Source: Porphyromonadaceae bacterium UBA7087
GTDB taxonomy: Bacteria > Bacteroidota > Bacteroidia > Bacteroidales > Muribaculaceae
Length of the DNA stretch: 11,945 nucleotides
Assembly: GCA_002493515.1 (NCBI GenBank)
Contig: DKYZ01000002.1
Location: 1 to 11,945, forward strand
Direction of reading: 5' to 3'
A model generated the notes under the pieces. It was not told the DNA's origin and searched no databases. It worked only from the letters and a program-made list of their open reading frames with translations. Of this stretch, positions 1 to 6,447 are shown piece by piece. A program made the position numbers and the translations under genes. Within the stretch, counting starts at the first letter, position 1, and each line of letters begins with the position of its first letter.

Positions 1-1934
1 ACACACTCAATGAAACAGTATCCCTGCCGGGAGACAGAACCGTCTGAATCGGTCATTGTTATCCTGAGATCATACCAGCCGGAATAATCCGGACTTGAGA
101 CTTCTTTCAGAGAACCCTCATAGACATATCCGAACTCTTTCGTGAACCATTCCGGGCGCTCCTCCACGTCGAGCGGAGTCCAAGACTCGCGGCATACCGG
201 CGAATATTCCACAATGACGTCGACCGGATCCGTCTCGAACCACCAGTGATGTTCAATCTCGGCACTTTTTTTCTGGTTGAAATCGGCGGCTGCGAAGCGT
301 AATACTCCGTCAGAGGCGTTTTTGAAACGGTCCGTCACTTTTCCTTCCGTATCGCGGAATTGAACAATCTGTAGCGCCGGAGGATTGATGTCCTCTTCCG
401 GATTGAAATACAATGTCATTCTCGTGCGTCCCTCGATACCGTCCACGTCCAGTCCCGACAGGGAGGCCGTGAACTCAGTGACTCCGCCCTCAATCTCTTT
501 TTCGGCGGTCTGCACCGATGTCAGGTTTCCAAGCTGCCATTCGCCGAGACGGCCTACCGGCAGACAGTCAAGATACCAATATTCCTTTTCGTCATCCCAG
601 TTAAAAGCCTCGCGGGAGTCCGCAATCAGTGAAGGCTGTGTACCCATAGGCAGAAGGTCCGTGTCTCCGGCGGCATGCGAGAACGCAGGATGTCCATTCC
701 ACGGCGCATATTTGCTGTCCAGGCTTTCATAAAGCTTGAAGTCATCAATCAGCTGCACATACTCCTTGACAGGATTTCCGCTTTCATCGAAAGCGAAAGG
801 CTGCGCGGGGGAGGGATAGCTGTGAATCCATACCTCTTCCGTGTCAGGATCCTTTTCCTCCACACCCCAGTCGGCGTATGACATGTGGACTCTTATTTTG
901 TATAATGCCTGACCGTTTGTGATTCCTGCCACCTGTATATTTCCGGAAGGAGCGGCAAGCTCATATCCCGGGAAACTGACGCCGTTGACGAAGGTCTCCG
1001 TCGTATGCAGACTCCATGCAGGGGCATACACCTCAGGATTATTGTCGCGAGCCTTCAGCGAGGGGGCGAATTCTTCGGTGAATGCGGGAGAATAAGTCTG
1101 TTCGTACTCCCCGTCGGCCGAACATTGCAGACCGGATACGGGTCTCATGGATGTCACATAAAACCCATCGTCCGCAGTCATGACGTTGTACTGATGAAGA
1201 CAGATGTCCTCACTCACATCATTTATCCTGATGTCAAGGTGACGCGCCAGGTCAAAACACGTTCCGCCGCGCTCATCGACCACTTGAAAATCTCCCATGC
1301 CTTGCCTTTCATAGACAAAGCCGGCAAAACCGCTGGAAATCAAATTGGAAATAACCATTTTCGAGATATTCCCCTCGATTTTATCGAAATAGTCATCCGG
1401 GCCATCCTCGGGGACACGAATTCCAGGCAACTCCGGCTTCGATCCGTCCGGGGTGACGGAATTGCATGTGAGTACGTTTCTGGCATCCTCGGCCTTCAGC
1501 TCTATCTCCATGTCAGCCTTCAGCTCAATCTCCTTGACAATCCATGCAAACCCCTCTATACCCAGAACTATGTTCTCGTTAAGTATAGGAAATTCACAGA
1601 ATACCACATACCGGCCTTCCGGCAAGGTCAATGTGGCCTCATCGGGCAGCCCGGGGTCGTCGCCGGTAAAATATCCTTGATAGAAATCCTTTCCAGCTAC
1701 ACGAAACATACTCCAAGAGTCATATTTCGACGGGTCGTATACAAGTTTTACTGTAAGTGAGTGTTGCGCACCTCTCGTGTGGACGGCCCGGTTCTGCGGG
1801 GCAAATGTCTCGGTCTTGAACAGAGGCGACGCCGATCCCGGCATTATCTTGCCTACATGCGTTTCCAGATGCTTCTGCGCGATGCCGCCGCATACGGCGA
1901 CGCTCAGCAGCAGAAAAGTTACGAGTTTCTTCAT
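1..1934 (-). CDS. Large secreted protein of unknown function (partial, 3' end outside window)
   Basis: I read this frame by hand from the ATG at 1934 down to the window edge: 644 codons, no stop. The N-terminus MKKLVTFLLLSVAVCGGIAQ is a typical signal peptide (two lysines, hydrophobic core, probable cleavage after GIA). A Cys at residue 15 is preceded by VAV, which fits a lipobox poorly, so export to periplasm or outside is more likely than lipidation. The mature part is rich in Asp, Glu, Trp, Tyr and Gly with alternating hydrophobic stretches that look like beta-sandwich modules; the last visible part (roughly residues 480-640) has segments such as NPPALQIVQFRDTEGKVTDRF and GWYDLRITMTDSDGS, like repeated Ig/Fn3-type modules in large secreted Bacteroidota proteins. 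No catalytic motif was recognised. The start is supported by the signal peptide directly after it and an AT-rich leader. Large secreted proteins in this phylum often end in a type IX secretion sorting domain, but that end is not visible. It faces the membrane-bound LuxR-type regulator across a shared control region. Confidence 0.85.
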   Translation of the reverse strand, partial: MKKLVTFLLLSVAVCGGIAQKHLETHVGKIMPGSASPLFKTETFAPQNRAVHTRGAQHSLTVKLVYDPSKYDSWSMFRVAGKDFYQGYFTGDDPGLPDEATLTLPEGRYVVFCEFPILNENIVLGIEGFAWIVKEIELKADMEIELKAEDARNVLTCNSVTPDGSKPELPGIRVPEDGPDDYFDKIEGNISKMVISNLISSGFAGFVYERQGMGDFQVVDERGGTCFDLARHLDIRINDVSEDICLHQYNVMTADDGFYVTSMRPVSGLQCSADGEYEQTYSPAFTEEFAPSLKARDNNPEVYAPAWSLHTTETFVNGVSFPGYELAAPSGNIQVAGITNGQALYKIRVHMSYADWGVEEKDPDTEEVWIHSYPSPAQPFAFDESGNPVKEYVQLIDDFKLYESLDSKYAPWNGHPAFSHAAGDTDLLPMGTQPSLIADSREAFNWDDEKEYWYLDCLPVGRLGEWQLGNLTSVQTAEKEIEGGVTEFTASLSGLDVDGIEGRTRMTLYFNPEEDINPPALQIVQFRDTEGKVTDRFKNASDGVLRFAAADFNQKKSAEIEHHWWFETDPVDVIVEYSPVCRESWTPLDVEERPEWFTKEFGYVYEGSLKEVSSPDYSGWYDLRITMTDSDGSVSRQGYCFIEC

Positions 1935-1979
1935 TATAAATTTTATTGCAGCTCTGCCCGGAAGCCAGATTTGAACACG

Positions 1980-2000
1980 CCGGAGGAGGGCGCCCTCCGG
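1980..2000 (-). promoter_or_regulatory. GC-rich hairpin in the leader of the secreted-protein gene
   Basis: Read on the minus strand, CCGGAGG and CCTCCGG form a 7-bp stem around a 7-base loop. The same bases also contain the perfect palindrome GGAGGGCGCCCTCC (1985-1998). If transcription starts just below the promoter element at 2017-2024, this hairpin sits in the leader about 45 bases before the start codon. There is no U-tract after it, so it is not an intrinsic terminator. A role in mRNA stability or translation is possible; function unknown. Confidence 0.5.
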
Positions 2001-2016
2001 ATAATCGATTACATCG

Positions 2017-2024
2017 CAAAATTA
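2017..2024 (-). promoter_or_regulatory. Bacteroidota -7 promoter element TAATTTTG for the secreted-protein gene
   Basis: On the minus strand the bases read TAATTTTG, an exact match to the Bacteroidota -7 consensus TAnnTTTG, about 83 bases before the ATG at 1934. About 20 bases upstream, where a -33 TTG would be expected, the sequence reads AGC instead. The promoter therefore lacks a recognisable -33 element and may need an activator. A 10-bp palindrome TAATCGATTA (2002-2011) lies at the expected start of transcription. Confidence 0.55.
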
Positions 2025-2056
2025 GTCTGTTCCTGACTCTCAGGGCTTCTTTTTTA

Positions 2057-2090
2057 TACGTATAGAAACTGGTATCAGTCATTCTACGTA
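2057..2090. repeat. Imperfect 34-bp inverted repeat in the divergent promoter region (candidate operator)
   Basis: The arms at 2057-2071 and 2076-2090 pair as TACG/CGTA, TAGAA/TTCTA and ACTG/CAGT around the 4-base centre GTAT, with a 2-base offset in each arm (TA at 2061-2062, CA at 2080-2081). The left arm also contains the perfect palindrome TATACGTATA (2055-2064). The element ends about 33 bases upstream of the minus-strand -7 box, so it would sit near -45 to -77 of that promoter, a normal place for an activator site. It is about 135 bases or more upstream of the plus-strand promoter. It lies outside both predicted transcripts, so a DNA-level role is more likely than an RNA hairpin. Confidence 0.45.
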
Positions 2091-2190
2091 CCCCCATATC
2101 ACACTTAGGACAAACGAATCCATTGTATAGAAGCGAGTTAACGCGACTATAAAAATAGAGTTAATTTAGCGCGTAAGTGTTTCGCGACGC

Positions 2191-2221
2191 TTGTATTTGT
2201 CGTGATAAAATTGTAACTTTG
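2191..2221 (+). promoter_or_regulatory. Bacteroidota-type promoter for the TPR/LuxR regulator gene
   Basis: TTG at 2191-2193 and TAACTTTG at 2214-2221 match the -33 and -7 consensus (TTG and TAnnTTTG) with a 20-base spacer. The ATG at 2228 starts only 6 bases after the -7 element, so the mRNA would have almost no leader. This favours the ATG at 2228 over an in-frame GTG at 2177, which lies upstream of the promoter. Confidence 0.7.
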
Positions 2222-2227
2222 CCGTGT

Positions 2228-4015
2228 ATGAGGAATTTTGCAACAAGAATTTTTATTTTTTTCATATTGGCCGCCTCGGTGGCCATGACGATTTACGGAC
2301 AGGATAAGACATTCCACTCCATGCGCGCGCGCTGGTATCGCGACAAGGCTGATGACGCACGTCTGCCTCTTCGGGTCAGAATCAACCACCTCGACAGCCT
2401 CATCTCAATCACGGAAGGCCCGGAACGGTTCGCAATGCTCCACAATAAGGTGAACTTGCTGTATGACCTCGGTGATTACGACAGGGCACGTGCCCTTTGT
2501 GACAGCGTGGTGCCATTGCTCCCGGCAGACTCCCTGGAGCGTCGGCTCAATATGCAATGGTCACGCGCACTCATGGCTTTCATACTTTGCGATTACTCTA
2601 AAGCCCTTGAGACTGCATACGGCATTCTGCAGACGGCAAAGCCGGACTCTCTGAGATATGTTGACTCACGTGCCTGCACCGTCCTTGTTGACTTCTTCAT
2701 GGAAATGGGAAATATCAGACTGACCCGCAAATACCAGGATATGGCTTCGGAAATCCTCGGCAAGATCCCGCTTTCCGCCAATTTCCGGAAAAAAGAAAGA
2801 GAGAGACTCGACGGTGTGTTCAAACAAATGTATGCCAACATCTATATCACGACTAACTGTCTTGACTCCGCCTATTCCGAAATAATGGCTGTTGAAAGAG
2901 GCGTGAAAGATGATGTAGGAAAGATGACCCAACTGATATACCTCGGCGAGATCGCGAGAAAATACGGAAAGACGGACATGGCCCTCGAGTATTACACCAA
3001 AGCGTTGAATATGGAGATTGACAATTTCAACCGTTGCTTCGCGCTACTTGGATATATGGAGCTGCTTCTTGAAAAAGGCGACGCCGATGGCGCGGCTGCC
3101 GCACTCGACACCTGGAGGGAGGTGGCGGCAAAGATAAAGGGGTCTCCGCTGGAACCCGACTTTCTGGCATGGAAGGCGGATTTCCACAGATTTAAAGGAA
3201 ATCATGAGGAAGAGGCACTGATACTTAGGCGCATCCTGGAACTGAACGATTCGCTCGAGTCCTACACCAGGACTGCATTGACAGACGAGATAGACAAACG
3301 CTACGAGAACATAAGCTCGGAGAAGGAGGCACACCGCGCAAATATTGTCAGCCGTCACAAGACCTGGATAATCACCGGACTTGGATTTCTTAGTATTGCC
3401 CTATTGATTTTGGCTATATTCTTCCTGATGCAACGCAGGAAAGAATCGCGACGAACTAAGGAAGCCGAGAATATGCTGGACGACATAAAGAAGAAGCATA
3501 GCGACGAGGTGCGAGACACGGAGGAATCTCTGGAGGGCCGGAACCGGGAGCTGTCAGCTATGACTATGCTTATGTCGCGGCTTAACGAGGCTCTTAACAG
3601 AATACAGATGGTCTCCGATGACACGAGCATCCCCGCCGAGGAAAGACTGGTCACGGTCAAATCCACTCTGCGTACGCTTGAGAGAGAGGGGAATGTGTGG
3701 GAGATGTTCAGACTCTATTTCGAAAAAGTGAACCAGTCATTCTTCAATCGCCTTTACCGTCTCTGTCCTACATTGACCAATGCCGAGATACGTATGTGTG
3801 CCTTCATCCTAATGAATCTGACAACAAAAGAGACGGCAATTCTTACCAACAGATCTGCCCGCACAGTTGAGACAATAAAGCACAACCTGAGGAAAAAGCT
3901 CGGCATCACAGGCTCTTCCGAAGCTTTCATGCGCAAAATATCATCCGTCTCGGAGTCGGAGTTTCTGATTCTGGAACAGGAAGCCGGGCACAGGCACATA
4001 AAACCTGTGAACTGA
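2228..4015 (+). CDS. Membrane-anchored TPR sensor with C-terminal LuxR-type HTH regulator
   Basis: This 595-residue protein reads as a one-protein transmembrane signalling device. Residues 1 to about 24 (MRNFATRIFIFFILAASVAM then TIYG) are a signal peptide. Residues about 30-345 are helical tetratricopeptide-like repeats, the clearest being LGEIARKYGKTDMALEYYTK from about residue 239. One membrane span lies at about 379-401 (WIITGLGFLSIALLILAIFF), followed by a charged coiled coil to about 460. The C-terminus (about 516-575) is a LuxR/GerE-type helix-turn-helix: LTNAEIRMCAF, then TTKETAILTNRSARTVETIK and HNLRKKLGI, matching the family pattern in which KEIA, TVK and KKL-type positions are conserved. 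Topology predicts the TPR part in the periplasm and the DNA-binding part in the cytoplasm. Bacteroidota carry many such TPR-HTH proteins, mostly of unknown signal. I inferred the ATG at 2228 from the signal peptide and promoter; an in-frame GTG at 2177 would add 17 residues before the signal peptide. It is divergent from the secreted-protein gene, a plausible target. Confidence 0.85.
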   Translation: MRNFATRIFIFFILAASVAMTIYGQDKTFHSMRARWYRDKADDARLPLRVRINHLDSLISITEGPERFAMLHNKVNLLYDLGDYDRARALCDSVVPLLPADSLERRLNMQWSRALMAFILCDYSKALETAYGILQTAKPDSLRYVDSRACTVLVDFFMEMGNIRLTRKYQDMASEILGKIPLSANFRKKERERLDGVFKQMYANIYITTNCLDSAYSEIMAVERGVKDDVGKMTQLIYLGEIARKYGKTDMALEYYTKALNMEIDNFNRCFALLGYMELLLEKGDADGAAAALDTWREVAAKIKGSPLEPDFLAWKADFHRFKGNHEEEALILRRILELNDSLESYTRTALTDEIDKRYENISSEKEAHRANIVSRHKTWIITGLGFLSIALLILAIFFLMQRRKESRRTKEAENMLDDIKKKHSDEVRDTEESLEGRNRELSAMTMLMSRLNEALNRIQMVSDDTSIPAEERLVTVKSTLRTLEREGNVWEMFRLYFEKVNQSFFNRLYRLCPTLTNAEIRMCAFILMNLTTKETAILTNRSARTVETIKHNLRKKLGITGSSEAFMRKISSVSESEFLILEQEAGHRHIKPVN

Positions 4016-4100
4016 GAGACAGAAAAGGCGAAACACATATTCTGACAATACTCTACTATGATTCAGACTACAGCAGACCATGCGTTTTTATTGATTCAAA

Positions 4101-4131
4101 TTGCGAGGTTGCTTTATTTTAACTAACTTTG
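4101..4131 (+). promoter_or_regulatory. Bacteroidota-type promoter for the leader ORF and glycosyltransferase
   Basis: TTG at 4101-4103 and TAACTTTG at 4124-4131 are separated by 20 bases, the same two boxes and the same spacing as the promoter at 2191-2221. The glycosyltransferase start is about 89 bases downstream. The rest of 4016-4219 holds no gene apart from the short ORF at 4134, and I see no clear terminator behind the regulator gene. Confidence 0.7.
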
Positions 4132-4133
4132 TC

Positions 4134-4223
4134 ATGTCCAAGCTCGTTGTCGTTGGAAGAGACTTAAAAACGCATATGACGCAGACCATAGACATCTCGA
4201 AAAATAAAAACCTTCAGTCATGA
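4134..4223 (+). CDS. Possible 29-residue leader peptide overlapping the glycosyltransferase start
   Basis: An ATG two bases after the -7 element opens a 29-codon frame (MSKLVVVGRDLKTHMTQTID, then ISKNKNLQS) whose TGA stop overlaps the glycosyltransferase ATG as ATGA. That arrangement is typical of translationally coupled genes. Against it, the start lies so close to the -7 box that transcription may begin at or just after the ATG, there is no ribosome binding site, and a 29-codon frame can occur by chance. The peptide matches nothing I know. A second in-frame ATG (residue 15, at 4176) would still give a 15-residue peptide ending in the same overlap. Confidence 0.3.
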   Translation: MSKLVVVGRDLKTHMTQTIDISKNKNLQS

Positions 4224-5374
4224 TTATAGGATATGACGCAAAGAGAGCCGTAGGCAATATGACAGGGCTCGGCAATTACTCCCGTCTTGTGACGGAAAGC
4301 ATAGCCGAGCGGCATCCCGCATGGCGCCTGCTGCTGTATACTCCCAGGCTCAAGGACAATCCACGCCTCAGCCATCTTAAGGATTGCCATAATGTGGAGT
4401 TCCGCCTCCCTCCTCCGCAAGGCTTTTCCGGCTCGCTGTGGCGGTCGTGGGGACTGAGCAACAATCTCGCGGCCGACCGGGTCGACATCTACCACGGGCT
4501 TAGCAACGAGCTGCCCCTCAACATCCGCAGCGCGGGAGTCCCCTCTGTAGTGACTGTCCATGACGTAATCTACCGCAGGCTTCCGCATTGCTACTCCGCA
4601 ATAGACCGTCTGCTATATGACTTCAAGTACGGGCGGTCTTGCCGCAATGCCGACCGCATAATCGCAGTCAGCCGACGCACCAAAGACGACATCATCCATT
4701 ACTACGGCATCGACCCCGAAAAGATAGACGTCATATACCAGGGCTGCGACGATTCATTCAAAAAAATTCTCGCGCCGGAATTTCTGGAACAGACCCGGCT
4801 CCGCCTCGGTCTTCCCGAGCGCTACCTGCTGCAGGTGGGGACCATCGAGCGCCGCAAGAACCTGGAGCTTTCCGTCAGGGCACTTTCCGCAATCAAGGAT
4901 AAGGAGATACATCTCGTGGCCGTAGGCAAAGACAGAGGCTATCTGGGATATCTTCAGAAAATATCCGAGGAATTAGGAGTCAAAGCCAGAATCATATACC
5001 GCCACGACATAACATTCGCCGACCTTCCCGCCGTCTGTCAGAAAGCCCGGGCCATTTTATATCCATCGCGATACGAAGGATTCGGAATCCCTGTGATCGA
5101 GGGGCTCGAAAGCATGCGTCCCGTAATAACCGCCACCGGATCATGTCTTGAGGAAGCCGGCGGGGATGCCGCCTATTACGTGAATCCCGACGACCCGCGC
5201 CAGCTCGCGGCGACAATCGACTCAGTCCTGTCGGAAATCAAGGAGGGAGAATCCATACCGCAGAGAGTGATGGCCGGGAAGAGATATGCATCCAAATTCG
5301 ACAATGCCACAATGGCTGAAAACATCGCCAAGGCTTACGAAAAGACCATAGACATCTGGCGTTCGCGGCAGTGA
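4220..5374 (+). CDS. Glycosyltransferase family 4 (GT-B fold)
   Basis: This 384-residue protein has the two-domain layout of GT4 enzymes, which transfer a sugar from a nucleotide-sugar donor with retention of configuration, often a mannose or related residue in O-antigen or capsule assembly. The N-terminal acceptor domain has the glycine-containing loop GNMTGLGNYSRLV (about residues 12-24), YHGLSNELPL and VTVHDVIYRRLPH. The C-terminal donor domain begins around LLQVGTIERRKNLE (basic pair R212/K213 region, expected to contact phosphates) and carries the GT4 signature E286-GFGIPVI-E294 (EX7E), followed by the TATGSCLEEAGGDAAYYVNP segment. There is no signal peptide or membrane span, so it is probably cytosolic or peripheral at the membrane. 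It has its own promoter and a strong terminator and no glycan-cluster neighbours in view, so the pathway is unknown. Donor and acceptor cannot be told from sequence. The start ATG overlaps the stop of a 29-codon frame, and an A-rich stretch precedes it in place of a Shine-Dalgarno. Confidence 0.9.
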   Translation: MIIGYDAKRAVGNMTGLGNYSRLVTESIAERHPAWRLLLYTPRLKDNPRLSHLKDCHNVEFRLPPPQGFSGSLWRSWGLSNNLAADRVDIYHGLSNELPLNIRSAGVPSVVTVHDVIYRRLPHCYSAIDRLLYDFKYGRSCRNADRIIAVSRRTKDDIIHYYGIDPEKIDVIYQGCDDSFKKILAPEFLEQTRLRLGLPERYLLQVGTIERRKNLELSVRALSAIKDKEIHLVAVGKDRGYLGYLQKISEELGVKARIIYRHDITFADLPAVCQKARAILYPSRYEGFGIPVIEGLESMRPVITATGSCLEEAGGDAAYYVNPDDPRQLAATIDSVLSEIKEGESIPQRVMAGKRYASKFDNATMAENIAKAYEKTIDIWRSRQ

Positions 5375-5397
5375 GGGCATCTTCCGGAATGCCATAG

Positions 5398-5442
5398 AAT
5401 GGGGGATGTAGATAAATATTTCCCCCATTTTTGCTTTTTTTT
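5398..5442 (+). terminator. Intrinsic terminator after the glycosyltransferase gene
   Basis: AATGGGGGA (5398-5406) pairs with TCCCCCATT (5421-5429), a 9-bp stem with a 14-base loop, followed by TTTGCTTTTTTTT. It starts 24 bases after the glycosyltransferase stop and separates that gene from the dcw operon. The upstream side lacks an A-tract, so it works in the plus direction only. Confidence 0.88.
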
Positions 5443-5453
5443 GAAATTCCATA

Positions 5454-5484
5454 ATGCAAATTTTCCTTAAAATAGTTAACTTTA
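5454..5484 (+). promoter_or_regulatory. Probable promoter of the dcw operon
   Basis: TAACTTTA at 5477-5484 matches the -7 consensus TAnnTTTG except for the last base. At the 20-base spacing used by the two other plus-strand promoters here, the -33 position reads ATG (5454-5456) in place of TTG. The site follows the terminator and precedes rsmH by about 35 bases, so it is the best candidate for driving the division and wall genes. Both boxes are one base off consensus. Confidence 0.5.
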
Positions 5485-5492
5485 CACCCCCT

Positions 5493-5507
5493 AAAGGATT
5501 ATCCTTT
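5493..5507. repeat. Short perfect inverted repeat between dcw promoter and rsmH
   Basis: AAAGGAT and ATCCTTT flank a single central T. It begins 8 bases after the -7 element and ends 11 bases before the rsmH ATG, so it covers the start region of the transcript. As DNA it could be an operator for a dimeric repressor; as RNA it gives a weak 5-bp hairpin (AAAGG/CCTTT) near the ribosome landing site. No known binding motif was recognised. Confidence 0.4.
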
Positions 5508-5518
5508 CCTCCCTGACA

Positions 5519-6436
5519 ATGCAAACCGCTATCTATCATATACCTGCCTTGCTTCCGGAAGCCCTGGCAGCACTCAATATAAAGCCCGACGGCACTTACA
5601 TCGACGCCACTTTCGGTGGCGGCGGACATTCACGCGCAATTCTGAACAGCCTCGGCCCCGAAGGGCGGCTGCTCGGCTTCGACAGAGACTCCGACGCCAT
5701 GGCAAACGCCATCGACGACCCCCGGTTTACTTTCGTACATTCCAATTTCCGATACATACGCAATTTCGCAAGATACCACAGTCTTGACCGGGTTGACGGA
5801 ATCCTCGCCGACCTCGGAGTGTCGTTCCATCATTTCGACACAGCCGAGCGTGGATTCTCTTTCCGCACGGAAGCTCCGCTCGACATGCGGATGAACACCG
5901 GCGCCGAGCTAACAGCAGCCAGTATCGTCGAGAAGTATGACCGCGACGCCCTGACTGCGCTCTTCCGCCTCTACACCGACCTCAAGAAACCCTCCTCAAT
6001 CGCCGACGCGATTGTCTCTGCCCGTGAGAAGGCGCCTCTGGCCACTACCCTCGACCTCGTCAAGGCAGTGGCTCCGGCTATCAATCCCCGGCAGGAAAAG
6101 AAAGACCTGGCGCAGGTGTTCCAGGCGCTCAGAATCGAGACAAACGGCGAAATGGACGACCTGAGGGCATTTCTCGATGCCACAAGGAGCGTCCTGCGTC
6201 CCGGAGGCAGGCTGGCGGTCCTCACCTATCATTCGATTGAAGACCGCATTGTAAAAAACTTCATGCGTTCAGGAAACGCCGACGGAAACGTGGAGAAAGA
6301 TTTCTTCGGCAATATCCTCACTCCCTGGAAGACCCTCACGAAGAAACCCATAGAGCCCTCCGCGGATGAAATAGAGGCCAATCCACGCTCACGGAGCGCC
6401 AAACTGCGTGTGGTGGAACTCCTGGAATCAGAATAA
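5519..6436 (+). CDS. rsmH: 16S rRNA (cytosine(1402)-N(4))-methyltransferase RsmH (MraW)
   Basis: RsmH uses S-adenosylmethionine to methylate N4 of C1402 in 16S rRNA, in the decoding centre of the 30S subunit. The 305-residue product shows the family's motifs in order: YHIPALLPEAL (6-16), the SAM-binding loop DATFGGGGHSR (29-39), LGFDRDSDA, ADLGVSFHHFDTAERGFSFR, PLDMRMN, QVFQALRIETNGEMDDL, LAVLTYHSIEDRIVKNFM and the C-terminal NPRSRSAKLRVVE. The length is normal (E. coli about 313). The ATG at 5519 is placed just before the conserved YHIP segment, as in homologues. It is the first gene of the dcw group here; the usual upstream mraZ is missing and the ftsL-like gene starts 11 bases after the stop. 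Confidence 0.98.
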   Translation: MQTAIYHIPALLPEALAALNIKPDGTYIDATFGGGGHSRAILNSLGPEGRLLGFDRDSDAMANAIDDPRFTFVHSNFRYIRNFARYHSLDRVDGILADLGVSFHHFDTAERGFSFRTEAPLDMRMNTGAELTAASIVEKYDRDALTALFRLYTDLKKPSSIADAIVSAREKAPLATTLDLVKAVAPAINPRQEKKDLAQVFQALRIETNGEMDDLRAFLDATRSVLRPGGRLAVLTYHSIEDRIVKNFMRSGNADGNVEKDFFGNILTPWKTLTKKPIEPSADEIEANPRSRSAKLRVVELLESE

Positions 6437-6447
6437 TCTCTCTTATC

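Noticed and set aside
1005..1760. 251-codon plus-strand frame opposite the secreted-protein gene
   Set aside because: The minus-strand frame is open for 644 codons with a signal peptide, promoter and sensible composition. The plus-strand frame has none of these.
1940..2000. Minus-strand sequence GTTCAAATC resembling a tRNA T-loop, beside a GC hairpin that could pass for a variable arm
   Set aside because: The T-stem has two mismatches, no matching 5' acceptor strand or D-arm lies upstream, and no CCA or discriminator fits. Not a tRNA or a convincing remnant.
2032..2056. CCTGA-CTC-TCAGG hairpin followed by a T-run, resembling a plus-strand terminator
   Set aside because: The stem is only 5 bp and no plus-strand gene precedes it. 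It lies in the spacer of the minus-strand promoter.
2177..2227. In-frame GTG at 2177 as start of the regulator gene
   Set aside because: It lies upstream of the predicted promoter and would put 17 residues in front of a good signal peptide. The ATG at 2228 is better.
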